This document shows positions 1 through 8,789 of a DNA stretch of 64,000 nt, piece by piece; position 1 is the first letter of the stretch, and each line of letters begins with the position of its first letter. Under the pieces are notes generated by a model. It was not told the origin of the DNA. It made no database searches and saw only the letters and a list, made by a program, of their open reading frames with translations. The stretch lies in contig NZ_CP032677.1 of NCBI RefSeq assembly GCF_003627215.1, positions 4,159,501 through 4,223,500 on the forward strand, in the 5' to 3' direction. The translations under genes and the position numbers were made by a program. The stretch comes from Pseudomonas sp. Leaf58 (GTDB lineage Bacteria; Pseudomonadota; Gammaproteobacteria; Pseudomonadales; Pseudomonadaceae).

Positions 1-48
1 TCCTGGGCCCACGAAAGTGGCCGGCACACACAACACCTAAATCGCAGG

Positions 49-76
49 CAAAAAAAATGGGCGACCGAAGTCGCCC
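49..76 (-). terminator. Rho-independent terminator of ccoM
   Basis: On the minus strand a 7-bp GC-rich stem (gggcgac/gtcgccc, arms 59-65 and 70-76) with a four-base loop is followed by a run of T (complement of the A run at 50-57). It lies 32 bp past the ccoM stop, so it probably ends that short transcript. I see nothing else in bases 1-48. Confidence 0.8.
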
Positions 77-108
77 TAAATGCCTTGCGTGCTCGTGTAT
101 CCAGAAGG

Positions 109-225
109 TCAGCGCGGTTTGCGCTTGTTCGAGTCCTTCCAGATGAAAATGCCCAGACCGGCAAAGAAGGCGACCATCAACCCGACCGTTACCACACCGG
201 CGATAACCACGTTGTCGAAGAACAT
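109..225 (-). CDS. ccoM: Cytochrome c oxidase cbb3-type accessory subunit CcoM
   Basis: Encodes a 38-residue single-span membrane protein beginning MFFDNVVIAG and ending in a short basic tail (KDSNKRKPR). The length, the N-terminal FxDNVV stretch and the 'GIFIWKD' end of the helix match what I recall of CcoM, a small subunit seen in the Pseudomonas stutzeri cbb3-1 oxidase structure, where it helps assembly and stability of the terminal oxidase in the inner membrane. I chose the internal ATG at 225 because GGGGAGG sits 6 bases before it; the upstream extension has no such site. It is far from any cco operon genes visible here and has its own terminator, so it is probably a monocistronic gene. 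The call rests on short-sequence similarity only. Confidence 0.75.
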   Translation of the reverse strand: MFFDNVVIAGVVTVGLMVAFFAGLGIFIWKDSNKRKPR

Positions 226-360
226 GCTGGCCTCCCCATTCGTTTGCCGTTGTCCGATGGGTGCAAGATAACCAAAGTGGGGGTGGGGAAAATTGATCGG
301 TGTCAATAGTGCCCGGGGCCGGGCACACGAGGCGGGTGCAGGGTTGACCTGCGTCAGTTT

Positions 361-522
361 TCAGCGCTTCTTCGGCTTGCCTTTGGGCTTCTTTTTCTTG
401 CTGGTGTTCAACGGCAGGGCCTGCTCGAATGCGTTGCGCATTTCGTTCAGGCGCTTTTCCTTGAGGTCGTGGACGCGTTTAGCGCGTTCGGCATCGAAAT
501 CGATGAGGTTGTCTTGGCTCAT
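361..522 (-). CDS. Small basic protein, function unknown
   Basis: A 53-residue reading frame starting MSQDNLIDFD. The N-terminal half is a charged, probably helical segment (residues 7-34), and the last 14 residues are almost all Lys, Arg, Pro and Gly. The tail suggests nucleic acid or membrane-surface binding, but that is inference; I do not recognise a family. Codon use (many GC-ending codons, lysine-rich end) and an ATG after a purine-rich stretch support it as real. It sits between ccoM and a proline-rich hypothetical on the same strand. Confidence 0.55.
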   Translation of the reverse strand: MSQDNLIDFDAERAKRVHDLKEKRLNEMRNAFEQALPLNTSKKKKPKGKPKKR

Positions 523-589
523 GGGTGGGCTCGACGATCAACTGAGACTTGCATGATGAAGCCCGGCGCGGACGCTGACCAGCCCCGCG

Positions 590-919
590 TCAGACTTCGA
601 TGTCCACCAGCAGCCCCTGGCGTACGTGCTCGCCCATCATCGGTGCCACCGGCACGGTGTTATCGGCGTTGACCTCGTACCCCGGCACGGCACTGTAGCG
701 CTCATCGTCGCCCTTGTGCCGGCGTTGCTGCTGGCGGCGCTGCTCGTCGCGCAGCAGCAGCGCCTGCTCCCGTGGGTCGCGCTGGTGCTTGAGGTCGATG
801 GTACTTTCGCTGGAGGCAGGCTGGGTCGGCACCACTGGCTTGATGTCGGGGGTCGGCTTGACCGGGTCCTGTTGCGAGGTCACCGGGGCGGCACTAAGCG
901 GAATGATCGGCGGCAGCAT
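590..919 (-). CDS. Conserved hypothetical protein, proline-rich N-terminus
   Basis: A 109-residue soluble protein with a GGAG site 7 bases before the ATG. Residues 1-45 are rich in Pro, Thr and Ser (PVKPTPDIKPVVPTQP), the middle (residues 45-70) is a highly charged Arg/Gln helix (RDEQRRQQQRRHKGDDERY), and the end is a short mixed segment. There is no signal peptide or enzyme motif. I recall that orthologues in Pseudomonas have sometimes been labelled aspartate-semialdehyde dehydrogenase; nothing in this short sequence supports that name. Function unknown. Confidence 0.65.
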   Translation of the reverse strand: MLPPIIPLSAAPVTSQQDPVKPTPDIKPVVPTQPASSESTIDLKHQRDPREQALLLRDEQRRQQQRRHKGDDERYSAVPGYEVNADNTVPVAPMMGEHVRQGLLVDIEV

Positions 920-982
920 GGACGTTCTCCTATGCCCCCTGTATCGGCAGGCGCGGGCTTACCTTGATGTCATGCAGGGCAC

Positions 983-1678
983 TTATTCGGCATCGTCGTC
1001 GGGCTCGTCGTCGCTGGGCGGGCTGGCTTCGCTCCAAGGCCGCTTGTAAACCTGCTGCCAAACCGCGTCCATGTGCTCACGCAGCACCTGCGGCGCCGCT
1101 TTGAGCGAGGCGCTGTCCTCACGCTCACCGCCAATTGGTTCTTCACCCGCCGGGGTAATCAGCGACTGGCCGGTGATGGTGTAGCTGGCCTGCCCTTCGC
1201 GCATCTCAATGGCAATGTCGTGCGGGTCGATGCCGCCGCCGCAGAAGGCGTGGCTGGCCACCGTCACTTCGGCCACGCCGTCCTTGTTCAAGTCGCTGGC
1301 ATCACTGACATCGTTATAGAAGTCCACGTCCAGGTCCAGGCCGGGGCACGTGGTTTCCTGCTCGATCTGCCAGCGTGCCTTGAACGCGTCGCTTTCGGCG
1401 GAGCGCCCGTACAAGGTGGCCCTGAGTATCACCTTGTCCACTTCCTGTTCACTATCCGGGTCGCTGGCTTGGCCATCGCTGCGGCTCAAGACCAGCAAGC
1501 CTTCGCCGTCGCGGTCACGAAAATGCACGCTCTTGATCGGCGTCTGCACGCCGAGTACCTCAAGCTGCTCCATCGGGATAGGGGGTAAGGTCGCGAAGTC
1601 TTTCTGCTCGCAGGCACTCAGCAGCAGCAGGCTGCCCACGGCCATCGAAGCGCTGATCCAGCGGTGCTTGGCAGACAT
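983..1678 (-). CDS. Putative outer-membrane lipoprotein, function unknown
   Basis: 231 residues. Residues 1-22 form a lipoprotein signal ending in the lipobox L-S-A-C with Cys23 as the lipidated residue, followed by E-Q, which favours sorting to the outer membrane. The body contains an EF-hand-like acidic stretch (DLNKDGVAEV, around residue 130), which suggests a beta-propeller or VCBS-like fold, and an acidic C-terminal tail (PPSDDEPDDDAE). I do not recognise a named family. It is transcribed away from rapA, so the 150-bp gap at 1679-1828 probably carries both promoters. Confidence 0.7.
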   Translation of the reverse strand: MSAKHRWISASMAVGSLLLLSACEQKDFATLPPIPMEQLEVLGVQTPIKSVHFRDRDGEGLLVLSRSDGQASDPDSEQEVDKVILRATLYGRSAESDAFKARWQIEQETTCPGLDLDVDFYNDVSDASDLNKDGVAEVTVASHAFCGGGIDPHDIAIEMREGQASYTITGQSLITPAGEEPIGGEREDSASLKAAPQVLREHMDAVWQQVYKRPWSEASPPSDDEPDDDAE

Positions 1679-1828
1679 GTTGATCCGGTGCCCTCGTCAG
1701 CGGCGCAGTACAGGGCGATGAAACGACTAGACTGTGCCTTTCGATACCTTTCGGTGCGCTCAGCACTTTGGTCTGGTCGGCCGATCCGTTAACATAACCG
1801 GCTTTTTCACCGCGGGAGTTCAGGCAGT

Positions 1829-4675
1829 ATGGCGCAGCAGTATCAACCGGGGCAACGCTGGATCAGCGACAGCGAAGCAGAGCTCGGCCTGGGTACCATC
1901 CTGGCGCAGGATGGCCGCCTATTGACCGTGCTCTACCCGGCCACTGGCGACACCCGCCAGTATTCCCTGCGCAATGCGCCGCTGACCCGCGTGCGCTTCT
2001 CGCCAGGTGACCAGATCACCCACTTCGAGGGCTGGAAGCTGACCGTTCGCGAGGTCGAGGACATCGACGGAATAATGGTCTACCACGGCCTGGACGGTCA
2101 GAACCAGCCGCGCACCCTGCCAGAAACCCAACTGTCGAACTTCATCCAGTTCCGCCTGGCCAGCGACCGCCTGTTCGCCGGGCAGATCGACCCGCTGTCG
2201 TGGTTCAGCCTGCGCTACAACACCCTGCAGCACACCAGCAAGCAGATGCAGTCGGCGTTGTGGGGCCTGGGCGGTTGCCGCGCGCAACCCATCGCCCACC
2301 AGTTGCACATCGCCCGCGAAGTCGCCGACCGCAGCGCCCCACGCGTTTTGCTGGCCGACGAAGTAGGCCTGGGCAAAACCATCGAGGCCGGCCTGGTGAT
2401 CCACCGGCAGTTGCTGTCGGGCCGCGCCAGCCGCGTACTCATCCTGGTACCGGAAAACCTCCAGCACCAGTGGCTGGTAGAAATGCGCCGCCGCTTCAAC
2501 TTGCAGGTCGCCTTGTTCGACGCCGAGCGCTTCATCGAAAGCGACGCCAGCAACCCGTTCGAGGATGCCCAGCTGGCGCTGGTGGCCCTGGAATGGCTGG
2601 TCGACGACGAAAAGGCCCAGGACGCGCTGTTCGCCGCCGGCTGGGACCTGATGGTGGTGGATGAAGCGCACCACCTGGTCTGGCACGAAGACCAGGTCAG
2701 TGCCGAATACGCCCTGGTCGAACAGCTGGCCCAGGTGATCCCGGGCGTGTTGCTGCTCACAGCCACCCCCGAGCAACTCGGCCAAGACAGCCACTTCGCC
2801 CGCTTGCGCCTGTTGGACCCTAACCGTTTCCACGACCTGGCTGCCTTCCGCGCCGAGAGCGAGCACTATCGCCCGGTGGCCGAGGCCGTACAGGAGCTGC
2901 TCGACGAAGGCCGCTTGTCGCCCCAGGCCCACGCTACCATCCAGGGTTTCCTCGGCGCCGAAGGCGAAGCCCTGCTGGCCGCAGTCAGCGACGGTGACAC
3001 CCAGGCCAGCGCCCGCCTGATCCGCGAACTGCTCGACCGCCACGGCACCGGCCGCGTACTGTTCCGCAACACCCGTGCCGCTGTCCAGGGCTTCCCCGAG
3101 CGTCAGTTGCACCCCTTCCCGGTGGCAATGCCCGAGCAATACCGCGACCTGCCCCCTGGCGAAAAGGCCGAACTGTACCCGGAAGTCGCTTTCCAGGCGC
3201 AGGGTGACGTTGCCGAAGACGAGCGCTGGTGGCGCTTCGACCCGCGCGTCGACTGGCTGATCGACACCCTGAAAATGCTCAAGCGCACCAAAGTGCTGGT
3301 GATCTGCGCCCACGCCGAAACCGCCATGGACCTGGAAGACGCCCTGCGGGTGCGCTCCGGCATCCCGGCTTCGGTGTTCCACGAAGGCATGAGCATTCTT
3401 GAGCGTGACCGCGCCGCGGCTTATTTCGCCGACGAAGAATTTGGCGCTCAGGTGCTGATCTGCTCCGAGATCGGCAGTGAAGGCCGTAACTTCCAGTTCT
3501 CGCACCACCTGGTAATGTTCGACCTGCCAGCGCATCCAGACCTGCTCGAACAGCGTATCGGCCGCCTGGACCGGATTGGCCAGAAGCACACCATTCAACT
3601 GCATGTCCCCTACTTGCAGGACAGCCCGCAAGAGCGCCTGTTCCAGTGGTATCACGAAGGCCTTAACGCTTTCCTCAATACCTGCCCGACCGGCAACGCC
3701 CTGCAACACCAGTTCGGCCCGCGCCTGCTGCCGCTGCTGGAAAGTGGTGAAAGCCAGGCCTGGAGTGCCCTGGTGGCCGATGCCCGCAGTGAGCGCGAAC
3801 GCCTGGAAGCCGAACTGCATACAGGCCGTGACCGCCTGCTAGAGCTCAACTCCGGTGGCGCTGGCGAAGGCGAGGCGCTGGTCGAAGCCATTCTCGAACA
3901 GGACGACCAGTTTGCCCTGCCGATCTACATGGAAACCCTGTTCGACGCCTTCGGCATCGACAGCGAAGACCATTCCGAAAACGCCCTGATCCTCAAGCCG
4001 AGCGAGAAGATGCTCGACGCCAGCTTCCCGCTGGGCGACGACGAAGGCGTGACCATCACCTACGACCGTGCCCAGGCGCTGTCGCGCGAGGACATGCAGT
4101 TCCTTACTTGGGAACACCCGATGGTGCAAGGCGGCATGGACCTGGTGCTGTCCGGCTCGATGGGTAACACCGCCGTGGCACTGATCAAGAACAAGGCGCT
4201 CAAGCCGGGCACCGTGCTGCTCGAACTGCTGTTCGTCAGCGAGGTGGTGGCGCCGCGCAGCCTGCAACTCGGCCGCTACCTGCCACCGGCAGCATTGCGC
4301 TGCCTGCTCGATGCCAACGGCAACGACCTGGCGTCACGCGTGGCCTTCGAAACCCTCAACGACCAACTTGAGAGTGTGCCGCGCGCCAGCGCCAACAAGT
4401 TCGTCCAGGCCCAGCGTGACGTGCTGGCCAAGCGCATCAGTGGTGGTGAAGAGAAGATTCTGCCGACCCACATTGAGCGCGTGGCCGAGGCCCAGCGCCG
4501 CCTGGCAGCGGAGGCTGATGAAGAGCTGGCGCGCCTGATCGCGCTGCAGGCCGTCAACTCAAGCGTACGGGATAGTGAAATCGACGCCTTGCGCAAGCAG
4601 CGCAAAGACGGCCTGGCCATGCTAGACAAGGCCGCCCTGCGCCTGGAAGCCATTCGCGTGTTGGTGGCCGGCTAA
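1829..4675 (+). CDS. rapA: RNA polymerase-associated ATPase/helicase RapA
   Basis: A Swi2/Snf2 ATPase of 948 residues (about 970 in Escherichia coli) that binds RNA polymerase and promotes its recycling after termination. The N-terminal Tudor-like region (residues 1-110) is followed by the first RecA lobe, with Walker A DEVGLGKT at about 176-183 and the DEAH box at 278-281. The second lobe carries [22 protein letters not shown] and the arginine-rich motif [12 protein letters not shown] near residues 570-585. A long C-terminal domain completes the protein. The sequence is uninterrupted and all Snf2 motifs look intact. The gene appears monocistronic, ending just before a REP palindrome at 4689. 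Confidence 0.97.
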   Translation: MAQQYQPGQRWISDSEAELGLGTILAQDGRLLTVLYPATGDTRQYSLRNAPLTRVRFSPGDQITHFEGWKLTVREVEDIDGIMVYHGLDGQNQPRTLPETQLSNFIQFRLASDRLFAGQIDPLSWFSLRYNTLQHTSKQMQSALWGLGGCRAQPIAHQLHIAREVADRSAPRVLLADEVGLGKTIEAGLVIHRQLLSGRASRVLILVPENLQHQWLVEMRRRFNLQVALFDAERFIESDASNPFEDAQLALVALEWLVDDEKAQDALFAAGWDLMVVDEAHHLVWHEDQVSAEYALVEQLAQVIPGVLLLTATPEQLGQDSHFARLRLLDPNRFHDLAAFRAESEHYRPVAEAVQELLDEGRLSPQAHATIQGFLGAEGEALLAAVSDGDTQASARLIRELLDRHGTGRVLFRNTRAAVQGFPERQLHPFPVAMPEQYRDLPPGEKAELYPEVAFQAQGDVAEDERWWRFDPRVDWLIDTLKMLKRTKVLVICAHAETAMDLEDALRVRSGIPASVFHEGMSILERDRAAAYFADEEFGAQVLICSEIGSEGRNFQFSHHLVMFDLPAHPDLLEQRIGRLDRIGQKHTIQLHVPYLQDSPQERLFQWYHEGLNAFLNTCPTGNALQHQFGPRLLPLLESGESQAWSALVADARSERERLEAELHTGRDRLLELNSGGAGEGEALVEAILEQDDQFALPIYMETLFDAFGIDSEDHSENALILKPSEKMLDASFPLGDDEGVTITYDRAQALSREDMQFLTWEHPMVQGGMDLVLSGSMGNTAVALIKNKALKPGTVLLELLFVSEVVAPRSLQLGRYLPPAALRCLLDANGNDLASRVAFETLNDQLESVPRASANKFVQAQRDVLAKRISGGEEKILPTHIERVAEAQRRLAAEADEELARLIALQAVNSSVRDSEIDALRKQRKDGLAMLDKAALRLEAIRVLVAG

Positions 4676-4688
4676 TCCTGCCTCCGCG

Positions 4689-4729
4689 GTCCCTGTAGGT
4701 GCGGCCACAACGCCGCTCCTACAGGGACC
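4689..4729. repeat. REP-type inverted repeat after rapA
   Basis: An inverted repeat with arms of about 17 bp (ggtccctgtaggtgcgg and its near-perfect complement) around a short 'ccacaac' loop. It belongs to the same 'tgtagg(a/t)gcgg' family as the repeat at 16226. It may also act as a transcription end for rapA, although there is no T run. Confidence 0.75.
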
Positions 4730-4899
4730 GTACAGCGGCCAAACTGTATATTCCCAGCTGCGATCAAACTGATAACCAAATCATTGAAATCAATATGCCA
4801 TTAGTCAGGAAGGCTTAAGCACCTCTTCCTATACTGCCTCTGGACAGTCTGCACAGGGTCGTAGCGCAGACGAGTGAAAACTCGATCAAGAGGCATTCA

Positions 4900-7164
4900 A
4901 TGGAATGGCTGGGACTGCAACTGTTCACTGACCTTCCGGCCACCGGGCGCATCGTCATCGATTGCCGGCATGAGCCGTTTCTGGTTTTAATCGCTTACGT
5001 TGTTGCCTGTGCGGCGTGCTTCGCTACCCTGGACATGGCAGAGCGCCAGTCCCACAGCGAAGACCCCACCGCCCACCGGCAATGGAACATGCTCGGTGCT
5101 TGCTGCCTGGCCGGGGGCATCTGGGCCATGCACTTCATCAGCATGCTGGCCTTCCAGGCCCCGGTAGAAGTGCACTATGACGTTTCCCTTACCATTCTTT
5201 CGCTGCTCATTGCCCTGGGCGTCGCCTGGCTGGCCATGCACAGCCTCGACCGCAGCCAGATGCGCGCGCGGCACTACCTGCAGAGTGCAGTGCTGATTGG
5301 CCTGGGCATCATCGTCATGCACTTCGTCGGCATGGCCGCCCTGGAAACCGGCGCCCAGCAGTACTACCAGACCACCCTGCTGTTGGCCTCTGCCGCCATC
5401 GCCCTGCTTACCAGCTTGGCCGCGCTGTGCCTGGCCCGGTACTTCCGCCATGGCAGCGGTATCCTGCACCAAGTCATGAAATACGGCGCCAGCCTGCTGA
5501 TGGCCGGCGGCATCGTCGCTACCCACTTTACCGCGATGGCGGCCATGACCCTGGTCATCCCGGCCGATACCGCCCTGCGGTTGCCCTCTGGCGACAACAG
5601 CCTGCAACTGGGGCTGGGTATCGGCTTCATCACCTTGCTGATCAGCGGTGCCAGCGTCAGCGCTGCGCTGGCCGACAAAAAGCTGCAAAGCAAAGAACAT
5701 GACCTGCGCCGCGTCAGCGTACTGCTCAGCCAACTGGACCAAGCCCGCGCATCGCTGCAGCAGGCCGCGCACTACGACGCCTTGACCAACCTGGTCAACC
5801 GCCGCGGCTTCAACCAGGTGTTCGCCGAACGCCTGGCCGAACACCAGGCTACTGAAAGCCGCTTGGCAGTCATGTTCCTCGACATCGACCATTTCAAGCG
5901 CATCAACGACAGCCTCGGCCACGACGCTGGCGACCAACTGCTCAAGGTGATCGCCAATCACATCAAGGCGGCCACCCGCAATCACGACCTGGTCGCGCGC
6001 TTTGGCGGCGACGAGTTCTGCGTGGTCACCAGCCTTAACAACCGCGACGAAGCCAGGCACATGGCCCAGCGCATCATGCAGCGCATGAAAGAGCCCATCG
6101 ACCTGGGCGGCCGACGCATGGTCATGACCACCAGCATCGGTATCAGTATCTTCCCGGACGACGGCAACACCGCCGACGAACTGCTCAAGCATGCCGACCT
6201 GGCCCTGTACCAATCCAAGGACAGTGGGCGCAACAGCGTGAACTTTTTCAACGACAACCTGAAGACCCGAGCCTCGATTGCCTTGCAACTGGAGGAAGAA
6301 CTGCGCCTGGCCCTGCTCGAAGAGCGCGGACTTTGCGTGTATTACCAGCCGATTTTCGACCTGCGTAGCGGCCAAGTCGCCAAACTGGAAGCCCTGGTGC
6401 GTTGGCAGCACCCGCAACACGGCCTGCTCGGCCCCGACCGCTTTATCGGCATTGCCGAGAGCAACGGCCTGATCATCGACCTCGACCTGTGGGTGCTGCG
6501 CCACGCCTGTGCCGACCTGGCCTACCTGCAGCGCCACGGCTATGGCGACCTCAAGGTTACGGTCAACTGCTCGGCCGTCACCCTCAGCCATGAACAGCTA
6601 CCCAATGAAGTGGAGAACGCTTTGTTCCACGCAGGGCTCGCGCCCCGGCAACTGGAACTGGAGGTGACCGAGAACGCCCTGATGGGCGATATCCAGCGCA
6701 CGGTCAATTTGCTCAAGCGCGTTCGCGCCTTGGGTGTGGCGCTGTCGATCGATGACTTCGGCACCGGCTACTCGTCGCTGGCCTACCTCAAGCGCCTACC
6801 GTTGGATGTGCTGAAGATCGACCGCACTTTCCTGCAAGAGGTGCCGGGTAGCCAGAAAGACCGCGAGATCGTCCAGGCAATTATCGTCATGGCGCATACC
6901 CTGCACTTGCAAGTCGTCAGCGAGGGCGTGGAAACCGCCGAACAGGTGAAGTTCCTTGAAACCCACGGCTGCGACTACCTGCAGGGCTACCTGCTGGGCC
7001 GCCCCGAGCCGCTGGCCGAACTGCGGCCGCAACTGGAACGGCTGCAACACCAGAGCGGTGTACTTACCCCTTGCTGCGGTACAGTTCGACCAGGGTCGCC
7101 GGATCTTTTTGCAGATACCCCTGGCTACCGTGCAGGCGCATCAATTGCGCGGCGAGGCCACTGA
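4900..7164 (+). CDS. MHYT-GGDEF-EAL c-di-GMP signalling protein
   Basis: 754 residues. The N-terminal third is an MHYT sensor with about seven membrane helices and three repeats of the motif (MHF-SM near residue 70, MHFVGM near 137, THFTAM near 210), proposed to bind a metal and sense a diatomic gas. Next is a diguanylate cyclase domain with an intact GGDEF at about 369-373 (RFGGDEF), then an EAL phosphodiesterase domain with Glu497-Ala-Leu and DDFGTGYSSL. It therefore has the signatures to both make and degrade c-di-GMP. Its place next to rapA and a beta-hydroxyacid dehydrogenase recalls NbdA of P. aeruginosa, but NbdA has a degenerate AGDEF. The last 34 codons run antisense into the neighbouring gene. 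Confidence 0.92.
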   Translation: MEWLGLQLFTDLPATGRIVIDCRHEPFLVLIAYVVACAACFATLDMAERQSHSEDPTAHRQWNMLGACCLAGGIWAMHFISMLAFQAPVEVHYDVSLTILSLLIALGVAWLAMHSLDRSQMRARHYLQSAVLIGLGIIVMHFVGMAALETGAQQYYQTTLLLASAAIALLTSLAALCLARYFRHGSGILHQVMKYGASLLMAGGIVATHFTAMAAMTLVIPADTALRLPSGDNSLQLGLGIGFITLLISGASVSAALADKKLQSKEHDLRRVSVLLSQLDQARASLQQAAHYDALTNLVNRRGFNQVFAERLAEHQATESRLAVMFLDIDHFKRINDSLGHDAGDQLLKVIANHIKAATRNHDLVARFGGDEFCVVTSLNNRDEARHMAQRIMQRMKEPIDLGGRRMVMTTSIGISIFPDDGNTADELLKHADLALYQSKDSGRNSVNFFNDNLKTRASIALQLEEELRLALLEERGLCVYYQPIFDLRSGQVAKLEALVRWQHPQHGLLGPDRFIGIAESNGLIIDLDLWVLRHACADLAYLQRHGYGDLKVTVNCSAVTLSHEQLPNEVENALFHAGLAPRQLELEVTENALMGDIQRTVNLLKRVRALGVALSIDDFGTGYSSLAYLKRLPLDVLKIDRTFLQEVPGSQKDREIVQAIIVMAHTLHLQVVSEGVETAEQVKFLETHGCDYLQGYLLGRPEPLAELRPQLERLQHQSGVLTPCCGTVRPGSPDLFADTPGYRAGASIARRGH

Positions 7165-7951
7165 TCGGCGTCGCCGAGCCTTGCTCGCGGGAGAATTTGA
7201 CCGCGCCATCGAGATCCTTGAGCAGCGTGCGCACGTGCCACTTGATTGGCTCGAAGCGGCTCTCGGCCATTTGCGGCGCGAGGATTTGCAATGGTTTGGA
7301 ATCGGCAAAGCCGCCAGCCAGCGCTTCGGCAAGCAGCGTCGCGTCGACCCCGGACTGTTCTGCCATGGCCACCACTTCGGCAATCACCAGGGCATTGCAA
7401 GCCACGATCATCTGGTTGCAGGCCTTGGTCACCTGGCCGGCGCCCACCGCGCCCATGTGCGTCACCCGCTGGCCCAGGACTTGTAACACCGGGCGCGCAC
7501 GCTGCAGGTCGGCCGCCGCGCCACCCACCATAATTGCCAACGTGCCGGCTTCGGCACCGGGCGTGCCACCGGACACCGGGGCGTCGAGCCAGGCCATACC
7601 GCACAGCGCCGCCAGTTCGGCGGCCATTTCCCGGGTGGCGGTGGGCTCCAGGCTGGAGAAGTCGATCAGCAACTGGCCGCTATGCCCGCCCTGGGCAATG
7701 CCTTGCTCGCCGAACACCACGTCGCGCACCACAGCCGTGTCAGCCAAGCACAACAGCACCATGTCGCTGTCGCGGCACAGTTCGGCAGGGCTGCTGGCCA
7801 GGCGTGCGCCGGCGGCCACCAGGGCGGCGCACTTGTCCGGGCTGCGGTTCCACACGGTCAGCGCGTAGCCCGCTGCCAGCAGGCGCCGGCACATGGGCAG
7901 GCCCATCAGGCCAATACCCGCGAATCCAAGCGAAGGTAGTGCAGTGCTCAT
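7064..7951 (-). CDS. Beta-hydroxyacid dehydrogenase (3-hydroxyisobutyrate dehydrogenase family)
   Basis: 295 residues, the usual length for this NAD(P)-dependent family, which oxidises small beta-hydroxy acids such as 3-hydroxyisobutyrate or reduces tartronate semialdehyde. The N-terminal dinucleotide fold shows GIGLMG at residues 12-17, the substrate motif is DAPVSGGTPGAEAGTL at 123-138, and the catalytic lysine is Lys176 in GAGQVTKACNQ. The ATG is preceded by AGGAG at a 6-base gap. It is a lone gene, so the substrate is not set by context. Its 3' end overlaps the convergent GGDEF-EAL gene by 101 bp. Confidence 0.9.
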   Translation of the reverse strand: MSTALPSLGFAGIGLMGLPMCRRLLAAGYALTVWNRSPDKCAALVAAGARLASSPAELCRDSDMVLLCLADTAVVRDVVFGEQGIAQGGHSGQLLIDFSSLEPTATREMAAELAALCGMAWLDAPVSGGTPGAEAGTLAIMVGGAAADLQRARPVLQVLGQRVTHMGAVGAGQVTKACNQMIVACNALVIAEVVAMAEQSGVDATLLAEALAGGFADSKPLQILAPQMAESRFEPIKWHVRTLLKDLDGAVKFSREQGSATPISGLAAQLMRLHGSQGYLQKDPATLVELYRSKG

Positions 7952-8119
7952 CTAAGACTCCTACTGGATCGAACATTATCCACGCGCGCCAAAACAGTGG
8001 GGTATTACGCATCCCGTAAACTGTTACCGCCACGCCGAATTGTTACTTACCTCTACCCGTCATGAACGCCTTCGAGCACCACAACGGGGCCGCTGCGTAT
8101 TTTCACGCACCAAAAACGA

Positions 8120-8431
8120 TCAAGCCTCTGCGGCGGGCTTGATTTGAATCACGATGAACGGTGAAACCACCACTGCCCAGATCTCTGGATCGCGGCTTTG
8201 CAGCACCTGAGCCTGCTCGGCCGTTACCGGCCCGACAGTGCCATCACTACGCCACTTGGCGAAGATCTCGCTGCGATTCTCGGCCATCGCCTCGGCAACG
8301 GCAATCAGGTCCAGGCTCTGGTCGACCCAAATCAGGTCACCTTTGGCCCAGAAGCGCTCCAGGGCTTTCCACTCGATGATTGCCGTCTCGCCAAGCAATT
8401 TGGCATAGAGGGTGCTTGTTTGATCAGTCAT
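8120..8431 (-). CDS. DUF2288 family protein
   Basis: 103 residues, soluble. The features I associate with DUF2288 are LLGETAIIEWKALERFWAKGDLIWVD near the N-terminus and a short C-terminal strand region ending in Lys-Pro. The family is found in proteobacteria and cyanobacteria and has no known function. I use the ATG at 8431; an in-frame extension upstream to 8590 reads as non-coding sequence with a low-complexity mix of residues. It stands alone between the dehydrogenase and the braC promoter region. Confidence 0.75.
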   Translation of the reverse strand: MTDQTSTLYAKLLGETAIIEWKALERFWAKGDLIWVDQSLDLIAVAEAMAENRSEIFAKWRSDGTVGPVTAEQAQVLQSRDPEIWAVVVSPFIVIQIKPAAEA

Positions 8432-8651
8432 GGGTGATACCCGCAAAAAACAGCCAATAAAAAGGCCGGCATTTTTGCAGAAAAACCCGGTTTCAAATAA
8501 GTAATTTGGTCGCTTGGCCCCGAACTTGTGGGATGGGGCCGCAGATGCAGGCAGTTTGATGGCGCTTTTTTGTATCTTTGTGTCGTTCAAGCGACAACCC
8601 AGGAAGCAGGCACTTTTCGACCGCTTTTCAAGCGCTCGAACAGCGCTCTAC

Positions 8652-8667
8652 ACTGTACCGGTACAGT
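8652..8667. promoter_or_regulatory. Perfect 16-bp palindrome in the braC upstream region
   Basis: actgtaccggtacagt is a perfect inverted repeat in the 358-bp gap between the DUF2288 gene (ends 8431) and braC (8790). It lies 123 bp before the braC start. The core CTG-N8-CAG resembles a LexA box but is two bases too short, so another dimeric regulator is more likely. A possible -10 element (tataag, about 8759) lies downstream, near the braC leader. I see no gene in the gap. Confidence 0.6.
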
Positions 8668-8789
8668 TCCGGGACATGTCTCGGGGGAAGGTGGGCTTGC
8701 GCGTTGGCATGGCCACGCCGCAAATCTCGCCCGGTCTGTAGCCCTGGCCGCCAGGACTATAAGAATTACAACAGAATGAGTGGAGCACT

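Noticed and set aside
1919..3820. 633-codon open frame on the minus strand opposite rapA
   Set aside because: It lies wholly inside rapA in the complementary frame; high-GC coding DNA commonly leaves such long shadows. The rapA side has all Snf2 motifs.
8652..8667. Palindrome before braC as a LexA site
   Set aside because: CTG-N8-CAG is two bases shorter than the CTG-N10-CAG needed.
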